A stretch of DNA of 40,871 bases from Nitrosopumilus sp. Nsub (lineage in GTDB: Archaea; Thermoproteota; Nitrososphaeria; Nitrososphaerales; Nitrosopumilaceae), in contig NZ_LQMW01000006.1 in NCBI RefSeq assembly GCF_001541925.1, positions 1 to 40,871 on the forward strand, written 5' to 3'. Within the stretch, counting starts at the first letter, position 1; each line of letters begins with the position of its first letter. A program made the position numbers and the translations under genes. The notes beneath the pieces are model-generated. The model did not search any database. It worked only from the letters and a program-made list of their open reading frames with translations, and was not told the origin of the DNA. This document shows positions 1-7,524 of the stretch, in pieces.

Positions 1-108
1 AAAATAGGAGTAATTGTGAACAAATCCTTCCTTGCAACTCATAGACCATTAGATGTTTCAAAAGGTGTAATCAGGATGTTGATCAATTTTGTTGGCGATC
101 AGTGTTGA
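1..108 (+). CDS. C-terminal fragment of an unidentified protein
   Basis: Frame 1 is open from the window edge to a TGA at 106-108, giving 35 residues that end in NFVGDQC. The reading (NKSFLATHRP, then an amphipathic stretch) looks like genuine coding sequence rather than chance, but the 5' part lies outside the window and I do not recognise the family. It lies upstream of rpoK on the same strand, with about 145 bases between them that include an apparent rpoK promoter. Confidence 0.4.
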   Translation, partial: KIGVIVNKSFLATHRPLDVSKGVIRMLINFVGDQC

Positions 109-224
109 GAATTTGCAGACATGATCTAAATTACCTTTCAAGTATAAGAATTAAAATCGCCATTGAATTGCTTTATTTCAAAGGCGTGAGTGTTTGTTTT
201 TTGCAAATGTGCCAGACTCACATA

Positions 225-230
225 TTTATA
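225..230 (+). promoter_or_regulatory. TATA box of rpoK
   Basis: TTTATA lies 18-24 bases before the in-frame TTG codons at 248 and 254. This spacing fits a leaderless archaeal transcript. It places transcription start downstream of the TTG at 194, so the longest open frame is probably not the real protein. Confidence 0.55.
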
Positions 231-253
231 ACGTTTTAAGAAAATTTTTGTAC

Positions 254-739
254 TTGTCCAGTCCGGAAGAACCACAATTAGCTACACCTGAAACAGAAAT
301 TTCTGAAGGTGAAGTAGATGCAAATTTAGGATTAAACAAAGCTCTAGATACTTATCGAAAATTAATTGAAAAAAAGGACGGGAAAGAACCACTCTCAGAA
401 AAGGACCAAGCAAATCTAGAAGACAAAATTAAAGAAATTGAAGAAAGAGAAGTGGTAGAAAAAATTGATGATCATGATCCAGTTGAAATCCCTTGTGAAA
501 AAGGAAAAATTACCATTGGACCGCCAACACTAACAAGATTTGAACAAGCAAGAATTATGGGCGCAAGAGCATTACAATTATCACTAGGAGCACCACCATT
601 TATCACAATACCAAAGAATGCAAGAATTTCTCTAGATATTTCAATGGAAGAATTAGAACAAAAGGTGATCCCTATCACAATTAGAAGAGTTTTACCAAAT
701 GGAGATTATCAAAACATCCCCATTGATTATTTCGCATAA
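254..739 (+). CDS. rpoK: DNA-directed RNA polymerase subunit K (Rpo6, omega homologue)
   Basis: The C-terminal ~85 residues carry the Rpo6/omega signature: GPPTLTRFEQARIMGARALQ, then the SLGAPPFI segment and a final strand RRVLPNGDYQNIPIDYF. This subunit helps assemble and stabilise the polymerase core. The N-terminal ~75 residues are a charged, Glu/Lys-rich extension that the short archaeal subunit lacks; such extensions are seen in Thaumarchaeota. The open frame runs back to a TTG at 194, but the TATA element at 225-230 favours TTG 254 (161 residues, beginning LSSPEEPQ) or TTG 248. alba follows after a 54-base gap. Confidence 0.9.
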   Translation: MSSPEEPQLATPETEISEGEVDANLGLNKALDTYRKLIEKKDGKEPLSEKDQANLEDKIKEIEEREVVEKIDDHDPVEIPCEKGKITIGPPTLTRFEQARIMGARALQLSLGAPPFITIPKNARISLDISMEELEQKVIPITIRRVLPNGDYQNIPIDYFA

Positions 740-793
740 AGAACCAATCGTCGATAAAACTTAAAAGAACAGAAAATTTTTGAATGTTGTATA

Positions 794-1090
794 ATGCTCA
801 TGGAAGACGCAAATGAACCGAAAGGTCAAGAGCAGACCGAAATAAACGTTGGAAACGATCCAGTAATGCTCACTGCAGTAGATGTAGTATCAAAACTCAT
901 GAATCAAAATCACATTGTTTTGAAGGCAAGAGGAAATTCAATTCCAAAGGCAGTTTCAGTAGCAAACATAATTACAGAAAAAATGTTAAAAGACGTTACA
1001 AAAATTGAAAAAATTAATTTAGACACTGTAGAAAAAGCAGGAATTGGGAAAATGACATCCACAGTGGAAATAACTATCAATAAAATTTAG
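794..1090 (+). CDS. albA: Alba chromatin protein
   Basis: Alba is a small dimeric DNA/RNA-binding protein that coats archaeal chromatin. The motif KARGNSIPKAVSVANIITEK contains the conserved lysines of the DNA-binding surface, and the C-terminal strand (GKMTSTVEITINKI) completes the IF3-C-like fold. At 98 residues it is normal length, after a ~20-residue acidic, disordered N-terminus. ATG 800 (MEDANEP) is an equally good start. A TATA-like ACTTAAAA at 759-766 fits a leaderless or near-leaderless transcript. The last four bases overlap the convergent regulator gene. Confidence 0.93.
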   Translation: MLMEDANEPKGQEQTEINVGNDPVMLTAVDVVSKLMNQNHIVLKARGNSIPKAVSVANIITEKMLKDVTKIEKINLDTVEKAGIGKMTSTVEITINKI

Positions 1091-1503
1091 TAAACGCTGC
1101 CAGGACCTTTTAGAAGCATGTTCTCACATTCTTTGCAAACTTGTTCATCAATATCAGATTCCAGATTATGATGAATTTCACAAATCAGCAAGCTTGATTT
1201 AATATAATTACACAGTCCAATGAACTTTGAAAGACTAGAAGGAGTGTAAGCTAAATCAGAAGCAAGATTTTGACATAATTCATCAATTAACTCTGCAACT
1301 TGTTTTTCAGATAATAATTTTGCAATAAGTGAAGGATCACCACGAGTTCCTCTAATGTAATTACTAATAGCAGCTTGAGTCACTCCAAGCATTTTTGAAA
1401 TCTCCTCTTCTCTAATATCGTGTTCTTCAGCCAACTTTTTTGCCAAAATTGCCCTTAATGCAGGAATTAATGTTTTTGACTCAATTTCAGCAGGAAGTAA
1501 CAT
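1087..1503 (-). CDS. XRE-type helix-turn-helix regulator (COG2522-like)
   Basis: A 138-residue protein. Residues ~25-58 form an XRE-like helix-turn-helix (EEEISKMLGVTQAAISNYIR). The C-terminal half contains a possible metal site: C85 region, CEIHHNLE and the final CKEC. The architecture matches the archaeal predicted regulators of COG2522. It is transcribed away from the asnB-like gene, with about 100 bases between their starts, so it may control that neighbour or itself. Target and ligand are unknown. The 3' end overlaps alba by four bases, tail to tail. Confidence 0.8.
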   Translation of the reverse strand: MLLPAEIESKTLIPALRAILAKKLAEEHDIREEEISKMLGVTQAAISNYIRGTRGDPSLIAKLLSEKQVAELIDELCQNLASDLAYTPSSLSKFIGLCNYIKSSLLICEIHHNLESDIDEQVCKECENMLLKGPGSVY

Positions 1504-1604
1504 GTTTTGAAACCCAAATATCTGAATTTAAAGTTTACAGCAATTAAAAAGATCAATGCAGATTCTAGGCATATCTATTTTAATTTCAAATCCTATCAAA
1601 AATA

Positions 1605-2549
1605 TTGGAAGATTTTTCTACAAAAATATATCAAATTTTAGAAAAGTCTTGTGATTTGTCACAATCACAATTAATTGCATTGTCTGGCGGTTTAGACAGT
1701 TCAATTCTAGCACACTATATTAAAAAAAGAAAACCGCAAGGAATTGCAATAATTTCAGAAGATTTTGTCTCAACAGATCTGACATATTGTCAAATTATTT
1801 CAAAAGAAACAGGCATTCCACTGACAATTTACAACGTAACAACATCAGAGATTCTTGAAGCAGTTGAGAACACAATTAAAATTTTAAAAAATTTCAACGA
1901 TATTGAAATTAGAAATAATGTCGTCATGTATTTGGCAATTAAATGGGCAAAAGAAAACAATTTCAAATCAATCATTACTGGGGACGGAGCAGACGAATTA
2001 TTTGCAGGATATAACTTTCTTGTAAACAAACCTGAAAACGAATTAGATGCAGAAATTAAAAGAGTGTGTTCAATAATGCATTTTCCAAGCCAAAAAATTG
2101 GCCAAGAGTTGGGAGTAAAAATAGAATCGCCGTTTTTAGATGAAGAGTTAGTCAAAGTTGCAAGTGAAATTCCATCAAATTTAAAAATTAAACAAGAAAA
2201 AGAGACCAGATTTGGGAAATGGATTTTAAGAAAAACATTTGAAAATCACATACCGTCCCAAATAGCTTGGAGAAGAAAATCACCCATGCAAGATGGAGCT
2301 GGGACTGTTGGACTAACCAATTTATTTGAATCAATAATTGATGAAGAAAAATTTGTTGAAAAAAAATTAACTGTAAAAAAAGATGACGACGTAGTGATTA
2401 GAAGTAGAGAATCCATGTATTATTATGAAATTTTTAAAAAAGGATACGGCACTCCAGTCAATAATAAAGCAGAAACTCAATGTCCATACTGCAAGCATGA
2501 AGTTATGAGTTCAAAATTTTGTAGAATGTGCGGGGCATTTCCAATCTAA
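1605..2549 (+). CDS. Stand-alone AsnB-like ATP-pyrophosphatase with zinc ribbon
   Basis: A 314-residue protein related to the synthetase half of class B asparagine synthases. The ATP-PPase P-loop is SGGLDSS (~27-33), and a second nucleotide/substrate motif GDGADELFAGY lies at ~125-135. There is no N-terminal Cys glutaminase domain, so it cannot draw ammonia from glutamine by itself. It either uses free ammonia (plausible in an ammonia oxidiser) or acts on another substrate. The tail has a C4 zinc ribbon (CPYC ... CRMCG) not usual for AsnB. The start is TTG, about 26 bases after a TATA-like TATTTTAA. The stop overlaps the convergent YHS gene. Confidence 0.8.
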   Translation: MEDFSTKIYQILEKSCDLSQSQLIALSGGLDSSILAHYIKKRKPQGIAIISEDFVSTDLTYCQIISKETGIPLTIYNVTTSEILEAVENTIKILKNFNDIEIRNNVVMYLAIKWAKENNFKSIITGDGADELFAGYNFLVNKPENELDAEIKRVCSIMHFPSQKIGQELGVKIESPFLDEELVKVASEIPSNLKIKQEKETRFGKWILRKTFENHIPSQIAWRRKSPMQDGAGTVGLTNLFESIIDEEKFVEKKLTVKKDDDVVIRSRESMYYYEIFKKGYGTPVNNKAETQCPYCKHEVMSSKFCRMCGAFPI

Positions 2550-2692
2550 ACATTATTTTTGTACTTTCGTGGCTTTTTGATGAAAATTTTTCTACAGCCA
2601 TTACAACAAAAGTAGAAATTTTTGCCCTTATGATCATGAATTAAAGCTATATCCTCATCTAATTCAATTCCACAAACAGGATCAACTGGCAC
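2546..2692 (-). CDS. Small YHS-domain metal-binding protein
   Basis: This 48-residue gene contains VDPVCGIELDED, then HDHKGKNFYFCCNGC and KPRKY, which is a compact YHS domain with Cys ligands at 7, 29/30 and 33. YHS domains bind metal ions, often copper or zinc, and occur alone or in P-type ATPases and metal sensors. The GTG start is supported by a perfect TATA box (TATAAATA read on this strand, 2715-2722) centred 26 bases upstream, the leaderless arrangement. A role in copper handling would suit a copper-rich thaumarchaeon but is inference. Confidence 0.75.
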   Translation of the reverse strand: MPVDPVCGIELDEDIALIHDHKGKNFYFCCNGCRKIFIKKPRKYKNNV

Positions 2693-2714
2693 AAATTTTT
2701 TTGATTTTATTTTC

Positions 2715-2722
2715 TATTTATA
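2715..2722 (-). promoter_or_regulatory. TATA box of the YHS gene
   Basis: TATAAATA on the minus strand is centred 26 bases before the GTG at 2692. It is one of the clearest core promoters in the window, and it decides the start of an otherwise easily missed 48-codon gene. Confidence 0.65.
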
Positions 2723-2803
2723 GATTCAGTAACATAAAGCACCAATAGGCAAATTAAATTTCATGCAATAAACGGATTTTACAAAAATCTAACAACTAAA
2801 ATT

Positions 2804-3904
2804 TCAAGAAGTCAGTTTTTTAACTAATTCAACAAAATCATCATTTGACAGAGGAGGGACATTCATAATTTCCAAATTCTCTGAAACATGTTGTGAAGAT
2901 TTTTGACCAACTAATGGTGCCAGTACTCCAGGGGAAGAGCGAATGAATTGTAGTGCACGTAGTGAGGATTTCAAATCACCAAATTCAGGCATTACGCCAG
3001 GAGCTAACAATCTACCTTGCATAAATGGAACACTTGTAAAAACACCAACTCCCAAAGTGACAGCAGATTCTAAAATTGAAACAGTTTTGTTTTGAATTTT
3101 TTGGTTTTTTCCCAACAGAGCTTGGTCATAATTCATGTTGTAAGGCAATTGAATGAATTTGAATCCATGGTTTTCTCCACCAACATTTTTTGCCATTTGA
3201 ACAACATCCTCTAAAGAAAGGTGTTGAGGGTTGTCGTCTTTTACTCTAAAACATTCCCATGTAGCCATTCCATAAAATTTGATTTTTCCTTCATCACGTT
3301 TTTGCTCGTACAATTCAAAAACAGATTTTAGTTTTTCTAAAAATTGTTCTTTGCTAATATCATTAATTTGTCCCTCAATACCATTATGCAGATACATCAA
3401 ATCAATACATTCAAGATCTAAATTTTTTAGACTTCTATCTAATTGATCAGATAAATAAGCGGTAGTCATACAATGGTATCCAGAAGTAATGTCTCCTTCT
3501 TTGACAATACCGGGCTTGCCCAATTCTCTCATCACATATTGCATAAAATCTTCTTGAATGTCTGCATCATTTGTCACATACCCGTTTTTACTGCTTACAA
3601 AAATTTGATTTCGATTAATTTTTTGTTCTTGAATTAATTCAGAAATTGCCTTACCAACAGAGCGTTCAGCCTTTTGGGCACGATAATTTATGGCAGTGTC
3701 AATGACATTTACCCCAGATAAAACAGACTGTTTTACAGCATTTTTTACCAGTTCGTCAGTTTGACTGTCAGGATTGCCAAGATAGGTTCCAATTCCAACA
3801 TTTGAGAGATGCAAGTCTTGAAAAATATTAAAATTGCCAGGATCAACTGAGGATTTTTTTGAAAAATCTTTAGTCCCTTCAGGCGTTGCAAACCCAGAAA
3901 TCAT
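2804..3904 (-). CDS. Aldo/keto reductase family protein
   Basis: A 366-residue AKR-fold oxidoreductase, probably cytosolic and NAD(P)H-dependent. Seen: the GIGTYLGNP start of the barrel, DTAINYRAQKAERSVGKAI with the catalytic Asp and Tyr, FVSSKNGY with the catalytic Lys, and DLMYLHN with the His-containing strand. The C-terminal segment (PGVLAPLVGQKSSQHVSENL) matches the cofactor-binding end of the barrel. Residues ~125-150 hold an insert absent from short AKRs. The substrate cannot be told from the sequence. The ubiA-like gene lies upstream on the same strand, 33 bases away. Confidence 0.88.
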   Translation of the reverse strand: MISGFATPEGTKDFSKKSSVDPGNFNIFQDLHLSNVGIGTYLGNPDSQTDELVKNAVKQSVLSGVNVIDTAINYRAQKAERSVGKAISELIQEQKINRNQIFVSSKNGYVTNDADIQEDFMQYVMRELGKPGIVKEGDITSGYHCMTTAYLSDQLDRSLKNLDLECIDLMYLHNGIEGQINDISKEQFLEKLKSVFELYEQKRDEGKIKFYGMATWECFRVKDDNPQHLSLEDVVQMAKNVGGENHGFKFIQLPYNMNYDQALLGKNQKIQNKTVSILESAVTLGVGVFTSVPFMQGRLLAPGVMPEFGDLKSSLRALQFIRSSPGVLAPLVGQKSSQHVSENLEIMNVPPLSNDDFVELVKKLTS

Positions 3905-3937
3905 GAACTTGTTAAAAATTCTGAAATTTATGTATGT

Positions 3938-4837
3938 TTAGAGAGGAATTAAAAAACCAATAACAAACAAAATTCCCGTTAGACGACTAAACTTTAAACT
4001 CAAAGACATGTAAGGTTCCAAATTATTAATTGATTCAAAATGTTTCTGCAACCCAATTCCAGATTTTATCATCAAAGGAAAGCTCAACAAACTGATCAGA
4101 GTCAAGACAGGCAAATAATTTAACATGACTCCAATTATGATCACGCCATAAGCAACTGATGGAAAAATCCAAAATAATTTTCTTGCCTTGTCCTTTCCAA
4201 CTGCAATCACCAATGTTTTTCTTCCCTTAGATTTATCAGCATCATGATCAGGAAAAGAGGCAATAAACAAAACTAGTGAGGATAAAGTTCCAATAACAAT
4301 TCCAGCTAAAATCGATTCAACGTTTACTTGGCCAGATTGAATGTAAAATGTTCCAATAACAATCATCGAACCTTTGACTGCAACAAAAAATTCACCTAAA
4401 CCAGAATCAACAATCTTTGTGGAATAAAAATAAATTGAAACGATTGCAAAACCCAAAATTATTGCAATTAAAATCCCATATGTAATGACAAAGTAACTGC
4501 CAATTAAAGAACCAAGTACTAAGAAAACTACTCCAGCACGATAAACTGAAGATGGTTTGAGCAATCCTTCAGGCAATACACCGGTTCCACCACTCATTTT
4601 TGTTCGAGTTGTTTTGGTATCAATGCCTCTTTTAAAGTCCCAATAATCATTAAGCAAATCAACACTAGCATGTAATGCCATTACACCTGCAAATGTCAAA
4701 ATAGCATCAAAGTAGCCAATAGAACCATTTTGCGACCAATTTAATGCCAATCCAGTCATTACTGCAATTACAGAGGCCAATAGGAAACGTACTCGAATTA
4801 CGCGTAACCAGACTGAAATCATAAGTGATAAAGCCAT
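3938..4837 (-). CDS. UbiA-family prenyltransferase, MenA-like
   Basis: A polytopic membrane protein (299 residues, about 8 hydrophobic segments) of the UbiA superfamily. The first Asp-rich motif is NDYWDFKRGID (~62-72), followed by TRTKMSGGTG as in 1,4-dihydroxy-2-naphthoate prenyltransferases. The second is FPDHDADKSKGRKT. These bind Mg-prenyl diphosphate. Thaumarchaeota make menaquinones, so quinone tail attachment is the likely job; a role in another prenyl lipid is possible. A TATA-like TTTTATAG at 4844-4851 sits only ~11 bases before this ATG but ~26 before Met6 (4822), so the real start may be 4822. Confidence 0.85.
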   Translation of the reverse strand: MALSLMISVWLRVIRVRFLLASVIAVMTGLALNWSQNGSIGYFDAILTFAGVMALHASVDLLNDYWDFKRGIDTKTTRTKMSGGTGVLPEGLLKPSSVYRAGVVFLVLGSLIGSYFVITYGILIAIILGFAIVSIYFYSTKIVDSGLGEFFVAVKGSMIVIGTFYIQSGQVNVESILAGIVIGTLSSLVLFIASFPDHDADKSKGRKTLVIAVGKDKARKLFWIFPSVAYGVIIIGVMLNYLPVLTLISLLSFPLMIKSGIGLQKHFESINNLEPYMSLSLKFSRLTGILFVIGFLIPL

Positions 4838-4906
4838 TTTTTACTATAAAATTTGTTAGTTTCCACATTAACTAAATTTTATATGAAAATATTTCAAAAG
4901 ACAGTC

Positions 4907-5113
4907 ATGAGGTTTGGGGAGATTCAAGAAAATGAAAAAGTTGTCAAATTCAATTTAGAATTAAAATGCAACAGTTGTGAAAAAAAAGTTCCAGGAGGAA
5001 TGAAGACAGGTGAAAAATTCTTTGAGACTGAACAATTTTTTAGAGAGTTAGAGGAATTCAAAGAAACGTATCTTTGTGGAATTTGCAGAGACAAGAAAAG
5101 AGTGGATAGTTAA
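4907..5113 (+). CDS. Small protein with two CxxC motifs
   Basis: A 68-residue protein with Cys pairs at 21/24 (CNSC) and 57/60 (CGIC), which would fold as a single zinc ribbon with a helical insert (TEQFFRELEEFKE) between the knuckles. The function is unknown. The open frame continues upstream to a TTG at 4853, but TTTTATAT at 4877-4884 is centred about 26 bases before ATG 4907, which favours this leaderless start. The gene is divergent from the UbiA gene. Confidence 0.7.
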   Translation: MRFGEIQENEKVVKFNLELKCNSCEKKVPGGMKTGEKFFETEQFFRELEEFKETYLCGICRDKKRVDS

Positions 5114-5115
5114 AT

Positions 5116-5517
5116 TTAGACCAAAGATTCATCATTGACTTCAATTGGCTTTCGGCCCATAAATCCAGATTCTTTGTCATGCCAAAATTTTATTTCAGTT
5201 TCACCATGTTTCCAACACAGGCAAACTTCATCATCAAATCTTTTTGAAGGAAAATCAAGCAGTCCTTGATCAATACTTTTAATCATTACTCCAGTACTTT
5301 CTAAAATTTCAACTGATTGATAAAATTTAGTTATTGCAGTGTTGAGTTTTTGTTTTAATTCCATATATTTTTCAAAAGAATTGGTAGTAGAAACAGTCAG
5401 CTGTAGTTCTTTCTCAATTTTTTTAATATCATTTTTTTTGGCAAGAGAGTATTCAAATTTTTTAATGACATCAGGCAATGCGTCATTAGCTTCTTTTGCA
5501 GTAAAAAATGAAAACAT
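5116..5517 (-). CDS. DUF2203 family protein
   Basis: From FSFFTAKEANDALPDVIKKF to the end (133 residues) this matches the DUF2203 family of small bacterial and archaeal proteins. It has a helical hairpin followed by GVMIKSIDQGLLDFPSKR and a Trp/His-rich end (CLCWKHGETEIKFWHD, then GFMGRKPI). No function is established. The frame is open upstream to 5628, but those extra 37 codons would overlap the divergent gene at 5589 and its TATA element. The family match begins at the Met at 5517, so I take that as the start. Confidence 0.8.
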   Translation of the reverse strand: MFSFFTAKEANDALPDVIKKFEYSLAKKNDIKKIEKELQLTVSTTNSFEKYMELKQKLNTAITKFYQSVEILESTGVMIKSIDQGLLDFPSKRFDDEVCLCWKHGETEIKFWHDKESGFMGRKPIEVNDESLV

Positions 5518-5588
5518 ATTTCTTTTCAAAAAACCTTGATTAAAAATCTTAGGCGCAAATTTATTAATCATAGATTTTACATGATCAT

Positions 5589-5867
5589 ATGAGCGAAGAT
5601 CCCTTAGAAGCAATAATCGTACAAACAATTAATGGCGCAATAGCAACAATTCCAGGATATCTTGAAGAAATTAAGCAAAGTAACGACACACTGAAAGTAA
5701 AAAATCCACAAGAATTTGTTTATGGCATTGTTATGGGCATGGCATTAGGAATGAGTGGCGCCATATTGAGTGCACAAGAAAAACCACCAACGCCAGAAGA
5801 TCAAATAAGGGTCAGAGACATCATTTACAAGCACATTCCAGAAATCCGTGAAAGAATTTTTAATTGA
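5589..5867 (+). CDS. Conserved hypothetical small protein
   Basis: A 92-residue, largely helical protein that I cannot assign. The middle (VYGIVMGMALGMSGAILSAQ) is Gly/Met-rich and could be a short membrane-associated or buried helix; the ends are charged. TTTATTA at 5560-5566 is centred 26 bases before the ATG, a good leaderless promoter. The stop codon overlaps the next start (TTGA), so it is translationally coupled to the flavin-binding-like protein and probably works with it. Confidence 0.65.
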   Translation: MSEDPLEAIIVQTINGAIATIPGYLEEIKQSNDTLKVKNPQEFVYGIVMGMALGMSGAILSAQEKPPTPEDQIRVRDIIYKHIPEIRERIFN

Positions 5868-6262
5868 TAAAATTTACAGAGTCTGAAATTGATTTTTTAA
5901 AATCAATAGAAGAGGCAAGAATCGCCACATCAAAAAACAACATCCCACATGTCAAACCAGTTTCGTTCATATTTTATGAAAATACAATAATTGTTGCTAC
6001 AGACTATAACACAAAATCATTTCAAAATATCAAAACCAATCCCCATACAAGCATTGTAATGGACAGATATGTTCCAGGAAGCCACAAGGCAGTATGCATT
6101 CAAGGACAAGTAAAAATTATCGAATCAGGAGTAAAATTTATAGAATTTTACAAAATATTTTATGAAAAATTTCAATGGGTGAGAAATGATCCATGGAAAG
6201 AAAATGAGGCCCCGTTTTTACAAATTATTCCAAAACATCACACGAGTTGGGGATTAAGTTAA
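5864..6262 (+). CDS. Pyridoxamine 5'-phosphate oxidase-like flavin/F420-binding protein
   Basis: A 132-residue split-barrel protein. ARIATSKNNIPHVKPVSFIF followed by IIVATDYNTKSFQNIKTNP is the typical first half of the PNPOx-like FMN/F420-binding fold, and VCIQGQVKII is the next strand. Family members reduce or oxidise small molecules with FMN or F420; thaumarchaea make F420. The substrate is unknown. It starts with TTG in a 4-base overlap with the preceding gene, so the two form a small operon. It converges on the GGQ protein gene. Confidence 0.75.
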   Translation: MIKFTESEIDFLKSIEEARIATSKNNIPHVKPVSFIFYENTIIVATDYNTKSFQNIKTNPHTSIVMDRYVPGSHKAVCIQGQVKIIESGVKFIEFYKIFYEKFQWVRNDPWKENEAPFLQIIPKHHTSWGLS

Positions 6263-6267
6263 AAAAA

Positions 6268-7323
6268 TTATTTTATTTTATATCTTAAAATTGCCAAAAC
6301 AGAATCATCAATTTCAAGTTTTTTAATAATTTTTGGAGACATAGCAAACTCAATTTTACACGAAGTGTTTTTTGCCTCTTCTAACATTTTAAGAATATTT
6401 TTGAACTGAGGTTTAGTGTGAAAAACAGTAGAGACAATCAGTGTCTCTACACTTCCAATTTTTAATGCACGGTGAATGACATTATTTTTTTTAGCAGTTA
6501 GACCTTCTTTGAATAATTTCTCATATTTTTGCATTAATTCTTCCATGTGTTTTTTCCTATGCTCATAAAGATGATGAATGATTATTTCATGGATGTCTTT
6601 AACAGAAGTGGTAAAAGACAAACCATCTACAAATCGACACTTTGAAGTTAATTCAGAATTTAATTCATCATAAAATTCTGTTTTTCCATTTCCACTGCCT
6701 CCCAAAAGAATCAATTCAGAATTATTAGACATTAGTCTAACTTTATTTGCAACCTTTTTGAAAAAGACATGAATTTTTGTTTGTCTAGCTCGTAAAAATC
6801 TTCCTTGACTTTGTCCACCTTTTTTATGCCTTCCTTGCAAATCAATTTTTAATTTAGATTCTTGAATTATTTGACTGCCAAGATATTTTTGTATTCGTGC
6901 AGTTTTTTGATCAATAGTTACTATCAAAATATTATAATTAGTTTTAAGAATATCAGAAAATGGTTTTACATATGGTTTTTTGTTAACCATGTAAACATAA
7001 GGTAATTTTTTAGATGTGCCAATTACTTTGAGATGAATTTTATCATCAACCATCCAACCAAAAAGACACAGTGTTTTAGTAAACTTGCCAACAGATACAG
7101 GATTGTTTTTTAACTCCAGTATCTTGCTTTCAATTTTCTTTTTGATTTTTTCAACAGATTCAGATCTTTTTGTTTCTTGTAATAATTGAATTGTGTTTTG
7201 TCCTTTTCCATACGGATAGTAAACAGATACACATGGACCTTGTATCTCCTTTAATTCAAGCACGAACTGATTAATGGATAACCATTCAGAAGGTTCAATT
7301 TCAGAAAATTCAAAAACAGACAT
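6268..7323 (-). CDS. eRF1-like GGQ protein without a NIKS stop-codon motif (VLRF1/aRF1 paralogue)
   Basis: A 351-residue protein with the layout of release factor 1. Residues 1-~128 form an eRF1-like N domain, 130-~280 contain the central domain with GRHKKGGQSQGRF (GGQ at 169-171), and the rest is an L7Ae-like C domain (NVIHRALKIGSVETLIVST). The GGQ loop triggers peptidyl-tRNA hydrolysis in the ribosomal P-site. The N domain lacks the TASNIKS and YxCxxxF motifs that read stop codons, so it is unlikely to be the termination factor. A ribosome-rescue hydrolase like Vms1/VLRF1 is more likely. This assignment is inference from motifs. Confidence 0.75.
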   Translation of the reverse strand: MSVFEFSEIEPSEWLSINQFVLELKEIQGPCVSVYYPYGKGQNTIQLLQETKRSESVEKIKKKIESKILELKNNPVSVGKFTKTLCLFGWMVDDKIHLKVIGTSKKLPYVYMVNKKPYVKPFSDILKTNYNILIVTIDQKTARIQKYLGSQIIQESKLKIDLQGRHKKGGQSQGRFLRARQTKIHVFFKKVANKVRLMSNNSELILLGGSGNGKTEFYDELNSELTSKCRFVDGLSFTTSVKDIHEIIIHHLYEHRKKHMEELMQKYEKLFKEGLTAKKNNVIHRALKIGSVETLIVSTVFHTKPQFKNILKMLEEAKNTSCKIEFAMSPKIIKKLEIDDSVLAILRYKIK

Positions 7324-7411
7324 AAAAATTGATAAAATTACTATTTTAATAAGAGTTTGAAAGTGAGATCAAAAATGCCAAATTCATCAAGTGGCGCTTA
7401 GTAAAACACTG

Positions 7412-7427
7412 AAAATATCGATATTTT
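7412..7427. promoter_or_regulatory. Perfect 16-bp palindrome upstream of tfb
   Basis: AAAATATCGATATTTT is fully self-complementary. It lies 41-56 bases before the tfb TATA element and about 90 bases from the divergent GGQ gene start. It could be an operator for a dimeric regulator. AT-rich palindromes also arise by chance in this composition, so function is uncertain. Confidence 0.35.
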
Positions 7428-7467
7428 GGATAAAAAAAGGCGTTTTTTTGAATAAATTTGAAATAGC

Positions 7468-7474
7468 TTATATA
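7468..7474 (+). promoter_or_regulatory. TATA box of the tfb-tbp operon
   Basis: TTATATA predicts transcription start near 7497. This rules out the GTG at 7486 as translation start and supports ATG 7525, leaving a leader of about 28 bases. Confidence 0.6.
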
Positions 7475-7524
7475 CCAATAGCGTTGTGAAATACTGTATT
7501 ATTTTGGTTCAAGAAGTTTCGAAT

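Noticed and set aside
5518-5628. N-terminal extension of the DUF2203 protein
   Set aside because: It would overlap the divergent gene and its promoter, and is not part of the family domain.
7486-7524. GTG start 13 codons upstream of tfb
   Set aside because: It lies upstream of the transcription start predicted from the TATA box; the zinc ribbon begins at ATG 7525.
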